Part shown: one piece after another, positions 42,978 to 51,800 of the stretch
Numbering within the stretch: the stretch's first letter is position 1
How the letters are laid out: every line of letters starts with the position of its first letter
Assembly: GCA_958454405.1 (NCBI GenBank)
Contig: CAUEBO010000005.1
Span: forward strand, 1-64,000
Source of the DNA: an uncultured Eggerthellaceae bacterium
Lineage (GTDB): Bacteria > Actinomycetota > Coriobacteriia > Coriobacteriales > Eggerthellaceae
DNA: 64,000 nt
Direction: 5' to 3'
Program-made: the position numbers and the translations under genes
The notes under the pieces: model-generated
Told to the model about the DNA's origin: nothing
What the model saw: the letters and a program-made list of their open reading frames with translations, nothing else
Databases searched by the model: none

Positions 42978-43014
42978 CAGGCGGGCTGGAGCTCGATTCC
43001 AGCCCGCCTGTTTT
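42978..43014 (+). terminator. Terminator of the pair 6 reductase gene
   Basis: A 13-bp perfect stem (42978-42990 with 42998-43010) around a 7-base loop is followed by TTTT. The remainder of the 450-base gap to exoA (43374) holds the inverted-repeat element at 43205-43344 and nothing that looks coding. Confidence 0.9.
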
Positions 43015-43204
43015 CGTGCAAGACACCGGGATCGTTCATCGAAAGGACCATCGATTCGAAAGGCCGACAGCAACGCATCGGCCGCGCATGCGCGGCCAAG
43101 CCGCCGTTGGCATGAACCCGTTCGGAGATCGCGCATGGTCGATCGCCATCGGGCGATACGCCGCAGCACGCCAATGCTGGTTCTGTGGCGGGTGCGTCCC
43201 GATT

Positions 43205-43344
43205 TGGCATGAAAACCGAGGTTGGTAAATATGAGCTTGGGCTAACTACCGTTCAGAAAAAGCCGACCAGGCCTTTTGTTGATACTCGGTCGATCACGAC
43301 TGGTTTTGCACTACGATTATTTACCAACCTCGGTTTTCGTGCCA
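43205..43344. repeat. Inverted-repeat element 2 between convergent genes
   Basis: Arms of 27 bases (43205-43231 and 43318-43344), containing GAAAACCGAGGTTGGTAAAT, are inverted with one mismatch around an 86-base centre. Arm and centre resemble the element at 22336-22509: both arms share GAAA, CGA, GTTGG and TA in order, and both centres contain ACCAGG followed by a T-rich run and TTGAT. Confidence 0.65.
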
Positions 43345-43373
43345 GATTCCGCAGCACGCCTCCGCAGCCTGCG

Positions 43374-44231
43374 TTACAGCGCCAGCTCCACCCCCACCGG
43401 GCAGTGATCGCTGCCGTACACCTCGTCGTAGATGCACGCGCTCTCTATTTTCGGTGCCAGCTCGTCGCTGACCAGGAAGTAGTCGATGCGCCACCCCGCG
43501 TTCGTCTGTCGGGCCTTGAAGCGGTAGCTCCACCACGAGTACGCGCCGGTCACGTCCGGGTGCAGATGGCGGAACGAGTCGGTGAACCCGGCGTCCAGCA
43601 GTTTGCCGAACATGCCGCGCTCCTCGTCGGAGAACCCCGCCTTGCCGCGGTTCGGGCCCGGGTTCTTCAGGTCGATCTCCTGATGCGCCACGTTGAAGTC
43701 GCCGCACATCACGACCGGCTTCGGCGCGGCCGTCTCGCCCGGTTGCGTGCGCGGCAGCTCGGAGATGGCCACGTGCCCCTCTCCCGGCGCCGGCCGCTCC
43801 ACCGGCACGCCAGCGGGCAGCACGCCTTCCTCAAGCCCCTTGCAGAAATCACGGAACGCGTCGTCCCACTCCATGCGGTGCGCGATGCGCGCAAGCTCGT
43901 TCTGCGCGTTCGGCGTGTACACGTCCACGAACCAGAACTGCGGGAACTCCAGCGCCACGATGCGGCCCTCGGCGTCCAGGTAGTCGCTGCCCAAGCCGTG
44001 CAGCACTTGCAGCGGCTCCTCCTTGCAGAACACGGCCGTGCCCGAATAGCCCTTCTTCTCCGCGTAGCTCCAGTACTCGCGGTACTGGGGCAGGTCGAGC
44101 GTGGCCTGGCCCTCCTGCAGCTTCGTTTCCTGCAGGGCCACGATGTCGGCGTCGAGCTCGCACACAATGTCCTCGAAGCCCTTCTTGAGCACGGCGCGCA
44201 AGCCGTTCACGTTCCACGAGATGAAGCGCAT
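43374..44231 (-). CDS. Exodeoxyribonuclease III (AP endonuclease)
   Basis: The 285-residue XthA/ExoA-type enzyme cleaves DNA at abasic sites in base-excision repair. Motifs: MRFISWNVNGLRA, ALQETKLQEG (metal Glu), YTPNAQ, VMCGDFNVAH, GFTDSFR, YSWWSYR, WRIDYFLVS and the C-terminal GSDHCPVGVEL (catalytic Asp-His). An insertion of about 25 Pro/Gly-rich residues lies before KPVVMCGDFN. ATG 44231 is chosen, 6 bases after GAAAGG; upstream frame sequence is Arg/Ala-rich and unconserved. Confidence 0.93.
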   Translation of the reverse strand: MRFISWNVNGLRAVLKKGFEDIVCELDADIVALQETKLQEGQATLDLPQYREYWSYAEKKGYSGTAVFCKEEPLQVLHGLGSDYLDAEGRIVALEFPQFWFVDVYTPNAQNELARIAHRMEWDDAFRDFCKGLEEGVLPAGVPVERPAPGEGHVAISELPRTQPGETAAPKPVVMCGDFNVAHQEIDLKNPGPNRGKAGFSDEERGMFGKLLDAGFTDSFRHLHPDVTGAYSWWSYRFKARQTNAGWRIDYFLVSDELAPKIESACIYDEVYGSDHCPVGVELAL

Positions 44232-44416
44232 GGGCATCCTTTCGGTCGAACCGCTTTCTCGGCTGTCGGCATCGGCGTCGGCGCCCCGCCCTCGCCGCAC
44301 GTCGACATCGCGCCTCTTGGCCGACGCCGCAACGCGGCCATTATACCGCGAGAAAGCGGCGTGCAGCCTGCAAGGGCCCTCGGCAACCCTAGCCCCCAGC
44401 TCGACCGAACGGCAAC

Positions 44417-44447
44417 GGGGCCGCGACCCGTTCGGGATCGCGGCCCC
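44417..44447. terminator. Hairpin behind the pair 7 reductase gene
   Basis: GGGGCCGCGA pairs with TCGCGGCCCC around a short GC-rich centre, 34 bases beyond the reductase stop at 44481. T residues on the minus-strand side are sparse, so termination strength is uncertain. Confidence 0.6.
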
Positions 44448-44480
44448 GGGGAGGGAGGCGCGGCGCATGGAGCAATGCGG

Positions 44481-46142
44481 CTACGACTGCTTCACGATGT
44501 CCTCGATGGCAAGGCGGGCCGTGATGATGGCGCGCGACGAGGGAACGCCCGGAATGGACATGGGCTGCACCAGGCCGGCGAACCAGCGGCCGCCCGAATT
44601 GTTGCCGCAGGCGTACAACCCCGGAATGACCTCGCCTTCCGTGTCGAGCACCTGGGCGTTCAGGTTGATGGATATCCCGCTCAGGCACGAGAGCGAGAAC
44701 GCCCGGCGCGGCACCGCGTAGTACGGCGGCGTGTCGATGGGGAACAGGTACGAGCCCGGCTTCCCGTAGTCCTCGTCCGAGCCCTTGGCGGCAAGCTCGT
44801 TGTAGCGGTCGACGGTCGCCCGCAGCGCGTCGGCTGAGATGCCGGCTTGCTCGGCGACGTCCTCGATCGTGTCGCCGCGGTACATCGAACCGAGGCGGAC
44901 GTAGGCTTCCAGGATCGCGTCGTAATCGCTCATGCCCGCAGTGTCCACGCCCTGCTCGGCCAGGTACTCCAAAAACGGCGGCGCCGTGGCCTCAGGGCTG
45001 GGGAACGACCGGTACAGGCCCTCTCCCATCTGGGGCTGGTACGTCTCGTAGTTGCCGTCGAAGATGTCGAAGTGCATGCAGTCGGGCTGGGCGGCGTCCT
45101 GCATGGGCACGTACCCGTATTGGACGTCCTCGTTGTTGAAGCGCTCGCCGTCCTTGTTCACCTTGAGCCACGGTATGCCGGCGCCGAAGACCTGCTGGAG
45201 CGTGCCGTCGATCAGGTCGTAGTGGATGTTCGTGCAGTGCGGCTTGCGGTCCATGGCGGCGCCGACCCACAGGGCGATGAGCTCGCCGTCGCCGGTGTTC
45301 AAGGGCGGCTCGACCGCGCTGCTGTAGCCTTCGGCATGCGGCAGGAATTCGGCGCGCATCTCGGGATTGTTGCCGTAGTCGCCGGCGCAGAGCACCACGC
45401 CCTTCGACGCGACCGCCTTCACGTAGTCGCCGTCCTCGTTCTGCGCGACGACCGCCGTCACGCGACTGCCCTCTTCGCGCACCAACTGGACGGCCGGCGT
45501 GCTGTAGCGGAAACGCACGCCCAAGTCCTCCGCCTTTCGAGCCAGGATGGGCATGGCCGAGATCATGTCGAACATCCCCATGATGGGTTGGGGCTCCGTC
45601 CAATCCCACGCCGGCGGATCGATTTCCTCGGCGGTGAAATGCCCGCAAAGCCAATCGAAGTCGGAGCCGCTCCTGTCACGCCACAGCTCGATGAACCGGC
45701 GGTCGGGAAGGTTCGTGCTGTTCTTCATGTAGTCGCTTATGAGCTCGTCGACGTCGTACTTGTCGGGCGCCCCTTGGGCAACCTGCTCCTTGGTGGCGTA
45801 CGTGGCCACGCCGGTGGCATAGTTGAACACCTCGGAATGCTTTTGCAGCACCACGGCATCAAGGCCGGCTTCCGCCGCCGCCATGGCCGCGCAGCACCCG
45901 GCGATGCCAGCACCGACGATGACCACTTCCGCTTCGATCGTTTCGGCTATCTGGTCGTCCGCTATGGGATCGGGCACCCGCTCCCAAACAGGAACCTCCG
46001 TCGTGCCCTTCGCCGATCCGGCAGAGCCGCCGTTCGCCTGTCCCGGCGACGAGCAGCCCAGCATGCCGCCGCCCACGGCCGCCGCCGAAGCCACGCCGAG
46101 CCCGGCGAGAAACCCCCTGCGCGTAATCCCCGTGCGTTCCAT
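44481..46142 (-). CDS. FAD-dependent respiratory reductase, Tat lipoprotein (pair 7)
   Basis: The product (553 residues) has Tat motif TRRGFLAGL (8-16), lipobox Cys30, then PDPIADDQIAETIEAEV and FAD motif VVIVGAGIAGC. It is a close paralog of reductase 6: KPHCTNIHYD, GIPWLKVNKDGERF and NEDVQYG, with Tyr at the fumarate reductase Arg position. It is distinct in the substrate-domain stretch around residues 110-200. AAAGGAGAG precedes ATG 46142. The divergent gap to its regulator contains a perfect 10-bp dyad. Confidence 0.88.
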   Translation of the reverse strand: MERTGITRRGFLAGLGVASAAAVGGGMLGCSSPGQANGGSAGSAKGTTEVPVWERVPDPIADDQIAETIEAEVVIVGAGIAGCCAAMAAAEAGLDAVVLQKHSEVFNYATGVATYATKEQVAQGAPDKYDVDELISDYMKNSTNLPDRRFIELWRDRSGSDFDWLCGHFTAEEIDPPAWDWTEPQPIMGMFDMISAMPILARKAEDLGVRFRYSTPAVQLVREEGSRVTAVVAQNEDGDYVKAVASKGVVLCAGDYGNNPEMRAEFLPHAEGYSSAVEPPLNTGDGELIALWVGAAMDRKPHCTNIHYDLIDGTLQQVFGAGIPWLKVNKDGERFNNEDVQYGYVPMQDAAQPDCMHFDIFDGNYETYQPQMGEGLYRSFPSPEATAPPFLEYLAEQGVDTAGMSDYDAILEAYVRLGSMYRGDTIEDVAEQAGISADALRATVDRYNELAAKGSDEDYGKPGSYLFPIDTPPYYAVPRRAFSLSCLSGISINLNAQVLDTEGEVIPGLYACGNNSGGRWFAGLVQPMSIPGVPSSRAIITARLAIEDIVKQS

Positions 46143-46243
46143 GTCCCTCTCCTTTCGCGTTGGTTCGTGCTGAAACGCCTTCCACCATGCACGACGCCGC
46201 CGCAAAGCGCTTCACCCCAGCCAGCCAAAACCCGGTCTCGGAC

Positions 46244-46268
46244 GAATTCACCCGAGCGGGGTGAATTC
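46244..46268. promoter_or_regulatory. Perfect dyad in the divergent region of pair 7
   Basis: GAATTCACCC and GGGTGAATTC flank a 5-base centre GAGCG. It lies about 100 bases upstream of both divergent start codons (46142 and 46376). A related half-site TTCACCCC occurs at 46211-46218. This is the clearest operator candidate among the seven pairs. Confidence 0.5.
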
Positions 46269-46375
46269 CACGAACCTGCAACAAAAGGGGATTCCGGGCG
46301 AAGAAGACTCTAGTATGCTTGCCAAACAACGAGGACGCCGAACAAGAGGGCCGCGCGGCGATGGGAGGGACCGAC

Positions 46376-47908
46376 ATGAAGCAGCGCACGCTGCCGTTGC
46401 TGAATTCCACCGAGGACCGCAGCCGCCTGTGGCGAAACTTCGTCGAATCCCTGCGAAGCTACCCGCTCGTCGGCATGGGGTTCTGCCTGTGGTGGACGTG
46501 GATCATCCTCATCTACCAGAGCACGTCGATACTGCCCTCCGTCCAAGAAGGCGGTTTGCTGGTGCCCGCCTCCATCGGGCCCCTTTCCGTCATCGCCGTC
46601 ACGCTCCTATGCGTCGCCGGGCTGTATTACCGCACGCGCTTCACACTGAAAGGGCCCGCGTACTTCGCCCTGATCGCAATCTGCATGACGTTCGGAGGCG
46701 TCTTGACCGTCCTGTGGCGCGCGACGGCGCTTGAAGCCGGAGCGCTCGGGCTGGTCCTGTACGCGCTGTCCTCGCTGGCCATCGGTTGCAGCTCCGCGTT
46801 CATGTACATCGAGTACAACCGCGTGTTCGGATGGCTTGGCATGCTGAAGACGCTGTTCTTCAGCATCGTGTCGCTGCTGTGCAGCACCTGCATCATCACC
46901 GCCCTTTCGTTCTCGCCGACCGTCGTGCTCTATGCGTTCTTCATCGCCTCGCCCGGCCTGATGGCCCTCATGCTCTACCGCACCGTGCGGGCGAAATTCC
47001 CTGCCCGGGCCTATGCGGAGCACGGCAACGAGTCCAAGCTGTACATACCGGTGAAGTTCATCGCCACGTCGTTCATGGAAGGATTGTCGTTCGGCCTCAT
47101 GTTCGGAGGCCTGGTGGTCGACGGGAGCCTCGTCCTGCATCCCGGCATCACCCTGGCCGGACACCTGCTGACCGTTGCGCTGCTGGTGGCCAGCACGTTC
47201 TTCTTCAAGCTCGATTTCAACCGTCTGATGTACCAGATAGGATTCCCGCTGATGGCGTTCGGGTTCCTGCTCATCAGCTGCCTTCCCGACACCATGGTGG
47301 CGGGCGGCATCGCCCAGCATATCGGCTTCGGCTTCATCGACCTGATGCTGTGGGGCCTTGGATCCTACCTCATCAAGAACGCCGGCCTGCCCGCGATCTG
47401 GATCACCGCCTGTCCCAGCGGCGCGCTGTTCACCGGCCTGAGCCTGGGAAGCGTGTTCGGATCGTTCGTCATCCAAGGGCTGAGCCCCGACGGCCTGCAA
47501 GGATTCGCCAGCGTATACGCGTTCTTGCTCGTGCTCGTCGCCCTGTTCCTTTCGAACAACAAGAACCTTGAATACGGCTGGGGCACCATAAAACCCGGCA
47601 CCAGCGGGGCGCGGGATGACGCGCTGCGCCGCTGCTGCGCCTACCTGTCGAACGAGCACGGCCTGACGCCGCGAGAAGGAGACGTGCTGTTCCTTTTGGC
47701 GCAGGGCAAAAGCAGAAAAGCAGTCGCCCAAGAGCTGTACGTGTCGGAGAACACCGTCAAAACACACGTCCGCAACGCGTACCGCAAGCTGTTCGTGCAG
47801 TCCCACGAAGACGTGCTGGAGCTGATAGAGCAGACGAAGCGCCTGCTTGACGCGGAGGAAAGCGCCGAAGCCGACGACGGCGATCCTGCGCAAGGGCGGC
47901 GTCCTTGA
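46376..47908 (+). CDS. Polytopic membrane protein with LuxR-type HTH (regulator of pair 7)
   Basis: The product (510 residues) has 10-12 hydrophobic helices (YPLVGMGFCLWWTWIILIYQ onward) and a C-terminal LuxR HTH, HGLTPREGDVLFLLAQGKS to AYRKLFVQSHEDVLELIEQT, with a short acidic tail. ATG 46376 is preferred because GGGAGGGA lies 5 bases upstream; two earlier in-frame ATGs exist. It is divergent from the reductase at 44481-46142 and convergent with rlmH. Confidence 0.85.
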   Translation: MKQRTLPLLNSTEDRSRLWRNFVESLRSYPLVGMGFCLWWTWIILIYQSTSILPSVQEGGLLVPASIGPLSVIAVTLLCVAGLYYRTRFTLKGPAYFALIAICMTFGGVLTVLWRATALEAGALGLVLYALSSLAIGCSSAFMYIEYNRVFGWLGMLKTLFFSIVSLLCSTCIITALSFSPTVVLYAFFIASPGLMALMLYRTVRAKFPARAYAEHGNESKLYIPVKFIATSFMEGLSFGLMFGGLVVDGSLVLHPGITLAGHLLTVALLVASTFFFKLDFNRLMYQIGFPLMAFGFLLISCLPDTMVAGGIAQHIGFGFIDLMLWGLGSYLIKNAGLPAIWITACPSGALFTGLSLGSVFGSFVIQGLSPDGLQGFASVYAFLLVLVALFLSNNKNLEYGWGTIKPGTSGARDDALRRCCAYLSNEHGLTPREGDVLFLLAQGKSRKAVAQELYVSENTVKTHVRNAYRKLFVQSHEDVLELIEQTKRLLDAEESAEADDGDPAQGRRP

Positions 47909-47956
47909 AGGATCGGTTGCGACGCGAGCCGCTGATGCAAGCCGAGGATGCGGGCC

Positions 47957-48427
47957 CTACTTGTGGTACGGCTCGCCGCGGGATATCTTCTGGGCGCGGT
48001 ACAGCTGCTCCAGCAGCACCACGCGCGCCAGGTTGTGCGGCAGGGTGACGGGTCCGAACGACAGCGTCTCGTCGGCGCGGTCGCGCACGGCCCGGCTCAC
48101 GCCGTCGGAGCCGCCGATGACGAAGGCGATGTCGCTTTTTCCGTCCAGCTTCAGCGCATCGAGGCGCTGCGAGAAGCTCTCGCTCGAACGCTGCGTGCCG
48201 TCGATGGCCAACAGCACGACATGCGAGGAGGCGGGCAGCGCGGACACGATGGCGGCGCCCTCCTTGTCGCGCGAAGCGTCCACCCCGCCGGCACGGGCCG
48301 GGTCGACGTCGGCGATCTCGCGCACCGCGGTCTTGGCGTACGGCTGCAGGCGCTTGAGGTACTCCGCGCAAGCATCGGCCCAGAACCGCTCCTTCAGCTT
48401 GCCAACCGCGACGATCGTGAATTTCAT
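47957..48427 (-). CDS. rlmH: 23S rRNA pseudouridine(1915) N3-methyltransferase
   Basis: The 156-residue SPOUT methyltransferase matches RlmH in length and sequence. It starts MKFTIVAVGKLKERFWADAC and has LLAIDGTQRSSESFSQRL, the SAM-binding knot FVIGGSDGVSRAV and the C-terminal LEQLYRAQKISRGEPYHK, nearly invariant in the family. ATG 48427 is preceded by GAAAGG. The longer upstream frame is unconserved. Confidence 0.96.
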   Translation of the reverse strand: MKFTIVAVGKLKERFWADACAEYLKRLQPYAKTAVREIADVDPARAGGVDASRDKEGAAIVSALPASSHVVLLAIDGTQRSSESFSQRLDALKLDGKSDIAFVIGGSDGVSRAVRDRADETLSFGPVTLPHNLARVVLLEQLYRAQKISRGEPYHK

Positions 48428-48817
48428 GCCCGCGCCTTTCCATTGCCAGCCGGGCCGTCCCCGGATGCGCCGCCCGCCGAGCCCGCGCCGGATGCCCAGC
48501 TCCACGACGCACGTTGCCATCGACCTGCCACGCGATGCCCGCACATCCTCTGGCGGATCGCACGGCACCCGCGTCGTCTGCGTACCGGTAGCAGGATACC
48601 GCAACGTGCACGGGTGAGCGCGCGGAAAACCGCGGCGGAGCGCTTTTTGCGAAACCACCCTCGAAATCACAGGACCCTGCAGCGCAGACGAAACCAACAG
48701 GGCCGATCCCGGAGAGCTTCCGGAATCGGCCCTTGCTACAGGCTGGGCTGCTGGTTCTGGCGAATGCGTCCGAGATTCAACCCGGATCAATGAGCACGCC
48801 AGCCCCTTTTCTGCAAG
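48428..48817. other. Gene-free stretch between rlmH and the surface-protein operon
   Basis: About 390 bases separate the rlmH start from the 3' end of the giant surface gene. They contain the terminator at 48699-48733 and presumably the rlmH promoter. I see no credible small gene or RNA. Confidence 0.5.
48699..48733 (-). terminator. Terminator of the surface-protein operon
   Basis: A 15-base arm (48699-48713) pairs with 48719-48733 around a 5-base loop with one mismatch; the core is GGGCCGAT/ATCGGCCC. It is followed on the minus strand by GTTGGTTTCG. It lies 85 bases beyond the last gene of the operon. Confidence 0.75.
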
Positions 48818-51800
48818 CTACCTGCGCTTTTTGCGCAGCGTGAACGCCACGGCCACAGCCGAGGCCACCAGCACGGCGCCCAACAGCAGCACGAGGCCCG
48901 ACTCCAACGGGTCGCCGGTCGCCGCGGCGAGGTTGTCGGTGGAAAGCCGTACCGGATCTCCGGGCTCGGCCGGCGCGCTTCCGTCGGGCTCGGCCGGAGG
49001 CGTGGCCGACTGGGTGTACAGCAGGTCGAACACCGAGAAGCGGTCGCTCTCCGCCAGCAGCGCGCCGTTGCGAACCGCCGCATCGAGCAGCGTGGCCGTC
49101 ACGGCGCCGCCTTCTTCGTGGGCGCGGGAAAGGGCCATGCCCTTCATGTCTTCCGGCAATCCGTCCAGCGAGAACGCCAGCTCCACGGGCCGCGGCAGCA
49201 CCGTCACCGCCGTCGAATCGACCAGGTTCCCGCCCTTGTACGTCGACTGCTCGACGCGCACGTCCACATAGCGTCCATGCTCCCACACGTCGCGAACCCC
49301 GGCGAGAGCGGAGGCGGCTTCGGTCCCGATTTCCTCTTCGGCACGCTCATACGCCGTCAGCTTCACGCGCAACAGGTCGATCCTGCCCGCCTGGAAATCG
49401 GCGACGTCCTGGCCGTCTATGGCGTACAGCAGCCGCGCGCGGCCCGCGTCGCCCAACGCCAGCGCCGGGGCATCCGCGTCGGCCTCGACTGCAACCTCGA
49501 TGCCAGGGACCATGCCCAACAGCTCGTGCAACCGGTCGGCGGCGGCGTCGGGCACCTTGGCACGCACGTCTTCAGCCATGGCCTCGAAGTCACGCTTGAT
49601 GTCGAGCACCGAATTCGCATCCTCTTCGCTCAAGGGGCCTTCGATCCCATCGAGCCGGCCCACCTCCTTCGCCATTCCATCCTGGTCCAGCTTGGCGAAC
49701 GCCACGTGCAGCGTGCGCGGCGAATCGTCGCGCAACTCGTAGACCCCCGAGCGACCTGCCAGATCGAGCTCGAGATCGGCCGTGACGTCCGCACCGTCCA
49801 GCAGCACCTGGCTAATGCCGTACCCGTACTCTGCGACGACGGAAACCCGCAGCCCCGCGACGGGGTCCACCAGTCCTTCAGGATCGACGATGCCGCCCGA
49901 CGAGGCGCTGACGGACAGCAGCTGCGACTCGGGAACGGTCACCTCCACGTCGCACGTGTCCGTGAAACCGCCATCGCTGGTGGTGGCGGTCACCGTCGCC
50001 GAACCCGCGGACAGGGCGTGCACGGTGCCGTCCTCGTCCACCGAAGCGACCGACGGATCGCTCGACGACCACGACACGCTCTTGTCGGCGGCGTCGTCCG
50101 GGGAAACCGTGGCCGTCAACTGCCGTGAAGAACCGCGGTCCAACGCGAGCGAGTTCTTGTCCAGCGACACGCCGGTCACGCCCTTGCCCAACCACACGCG
50201 CACGTCGCGCGCGGGCGTCGTGAACGTGGCGACGGCCTTCCCGGAAGCATCGTCGGCCAGGGCCACCTCGCCGCAATCGACGCTCGTCCACACCTCGCCC
50301 TCGGCGTCCCAATCGCGCGCTTGGCACACCAGCACGTCGCCCTCGCGCAGAGCGCGGTCGAACGTGACCACCGCCTGCTCGCCTCCCAGGCACAGCGCGG
50401 CATCGCCCAGCGGGTTGTCCTTGGCTATGCGCGCCGCGCCGCCCACGGCACCGGCGTCCAGCGCGGAGCCGTCGGACGCCAGCGCCGTCACCGTAAAGGA
50501 CTGGCGGGTGCCTTCGTCCATAGCGGGCAGGCGCCACTGCGTGTCCGCACCCTCCTGCAGATAGTAGGTTTGCACAGAATCTCCCTTCTTGTTGGCGGCG
50601 ATGCCAACGCCTCCGTCCACCACGTCGATGGAGCCGCCGCCGATGGCTGCGAACGATCCGTCGTAGCCCAGGCTGGTGCTCGCGTTGCCCAGAGCCACCA
50701 CCGCGTACTTGTCGGACGCGTCGTGCGCGATGACGCCGCCCGTCATGAGCAGCGAGCCCCACAGGTTGAGCGTGTTCACCCCGCCGTGCGAAAGCAGCTT
50801 GCCGGACGAAAGCGTGAGGTTCTTGCACCATACGGCGGGGAAGAGCGCCGACGTATGGTCGCGATAGCCTTCGACGAGGGCGTCGTCGCCCGACACGGAA
50901 ACCGTCGCCTGCAGCGCGTACACGGCGGAATCCTGCGCGCTCTGCACCGTCGCGCCCGACACCGTCACGTCGCCCGTGCCCGTATCCGCGTTCCTGATGC
51001 CGCAGCCCGACGGACCCGACCCCGAGGTCACCACGCACGAAGCGCCCTCGGCCCCGGTCTTCGTCAGCACGATGTCGCCCGTTTGGCAGTAGATGCCGCA
51101 GCCGCTTTCCGCCGCGCAGTCGCCGCCTTCGATGCGACTGTCCTGCACCGTGAGGTTCCCCGTGCTGGGCACGAAGCCCGACGCGGTCCCGTACTTGGAC
51201 GTGTCCACCCCGTGGCCGCCGCGACCGGCAGCGCCGTCGCGCGCGTCGCCCGCGAACACCTGGGAGTTCGTCACGGTCACATCGCCCGCAACCGTGGCGA
51301 TGCCGGCGCCGCCCTCGGCACGGCCCGAGCCCGCCGTGAGCGTGCTGCTCTCTACGGTGAGCGAGGCGCCCGTGTTGTCGGGCCCGCCGACGAAGTACGC
51401 GGCGAATCCGCCTCGATCGGCTTCGCTGTCGCCACCCACCAGCTCGCAGCCGCTGACCAGCGTGCTGCCCGACGTCCGGTTGACCCAGTCCACCGCGGCA
51501 CCGCCCGCCTTCTCCCGGCTTGCGCCGGCATGCACGGTGGAGTCGCGCAGCTCCACGCCGCCCTGCACGCCGCCCACGCCGAAGCGGCCCGCCAAGCTGC
51601 CGGACGCTCCGCTGACCAGGCGCGATCCGCTCACCTTCACCGAACCCGATACGTTGTCGATGGCGCACCCGCCGCTCGTGGTGCCGTCCGAGCCCGTCAG
51701 CTCAGCGTCGACTGCCTCCACGTTGCCGCCGGTCGCCAGCACGGCGTAGCCGCCCTTGCCGGCACTTCCAGTGCCGCCGGTCAACGTGCAGGGTGCTCCG

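Noticed and set aside
43205..43344. Invertible promoter (phase-variable switch) bounded by inverted repeats
   Set aside because: Both flanking genes point towards the element, so a promoter there would drive nothing, and no recombinase gene is near.
18767..46142. Calling the flavoproteins fumarate reductases or steroid dehydrogenases by name
   Set aside because: Superfamily membership is clear, but active-site residues differ and no substrate can be assigned from sequence.
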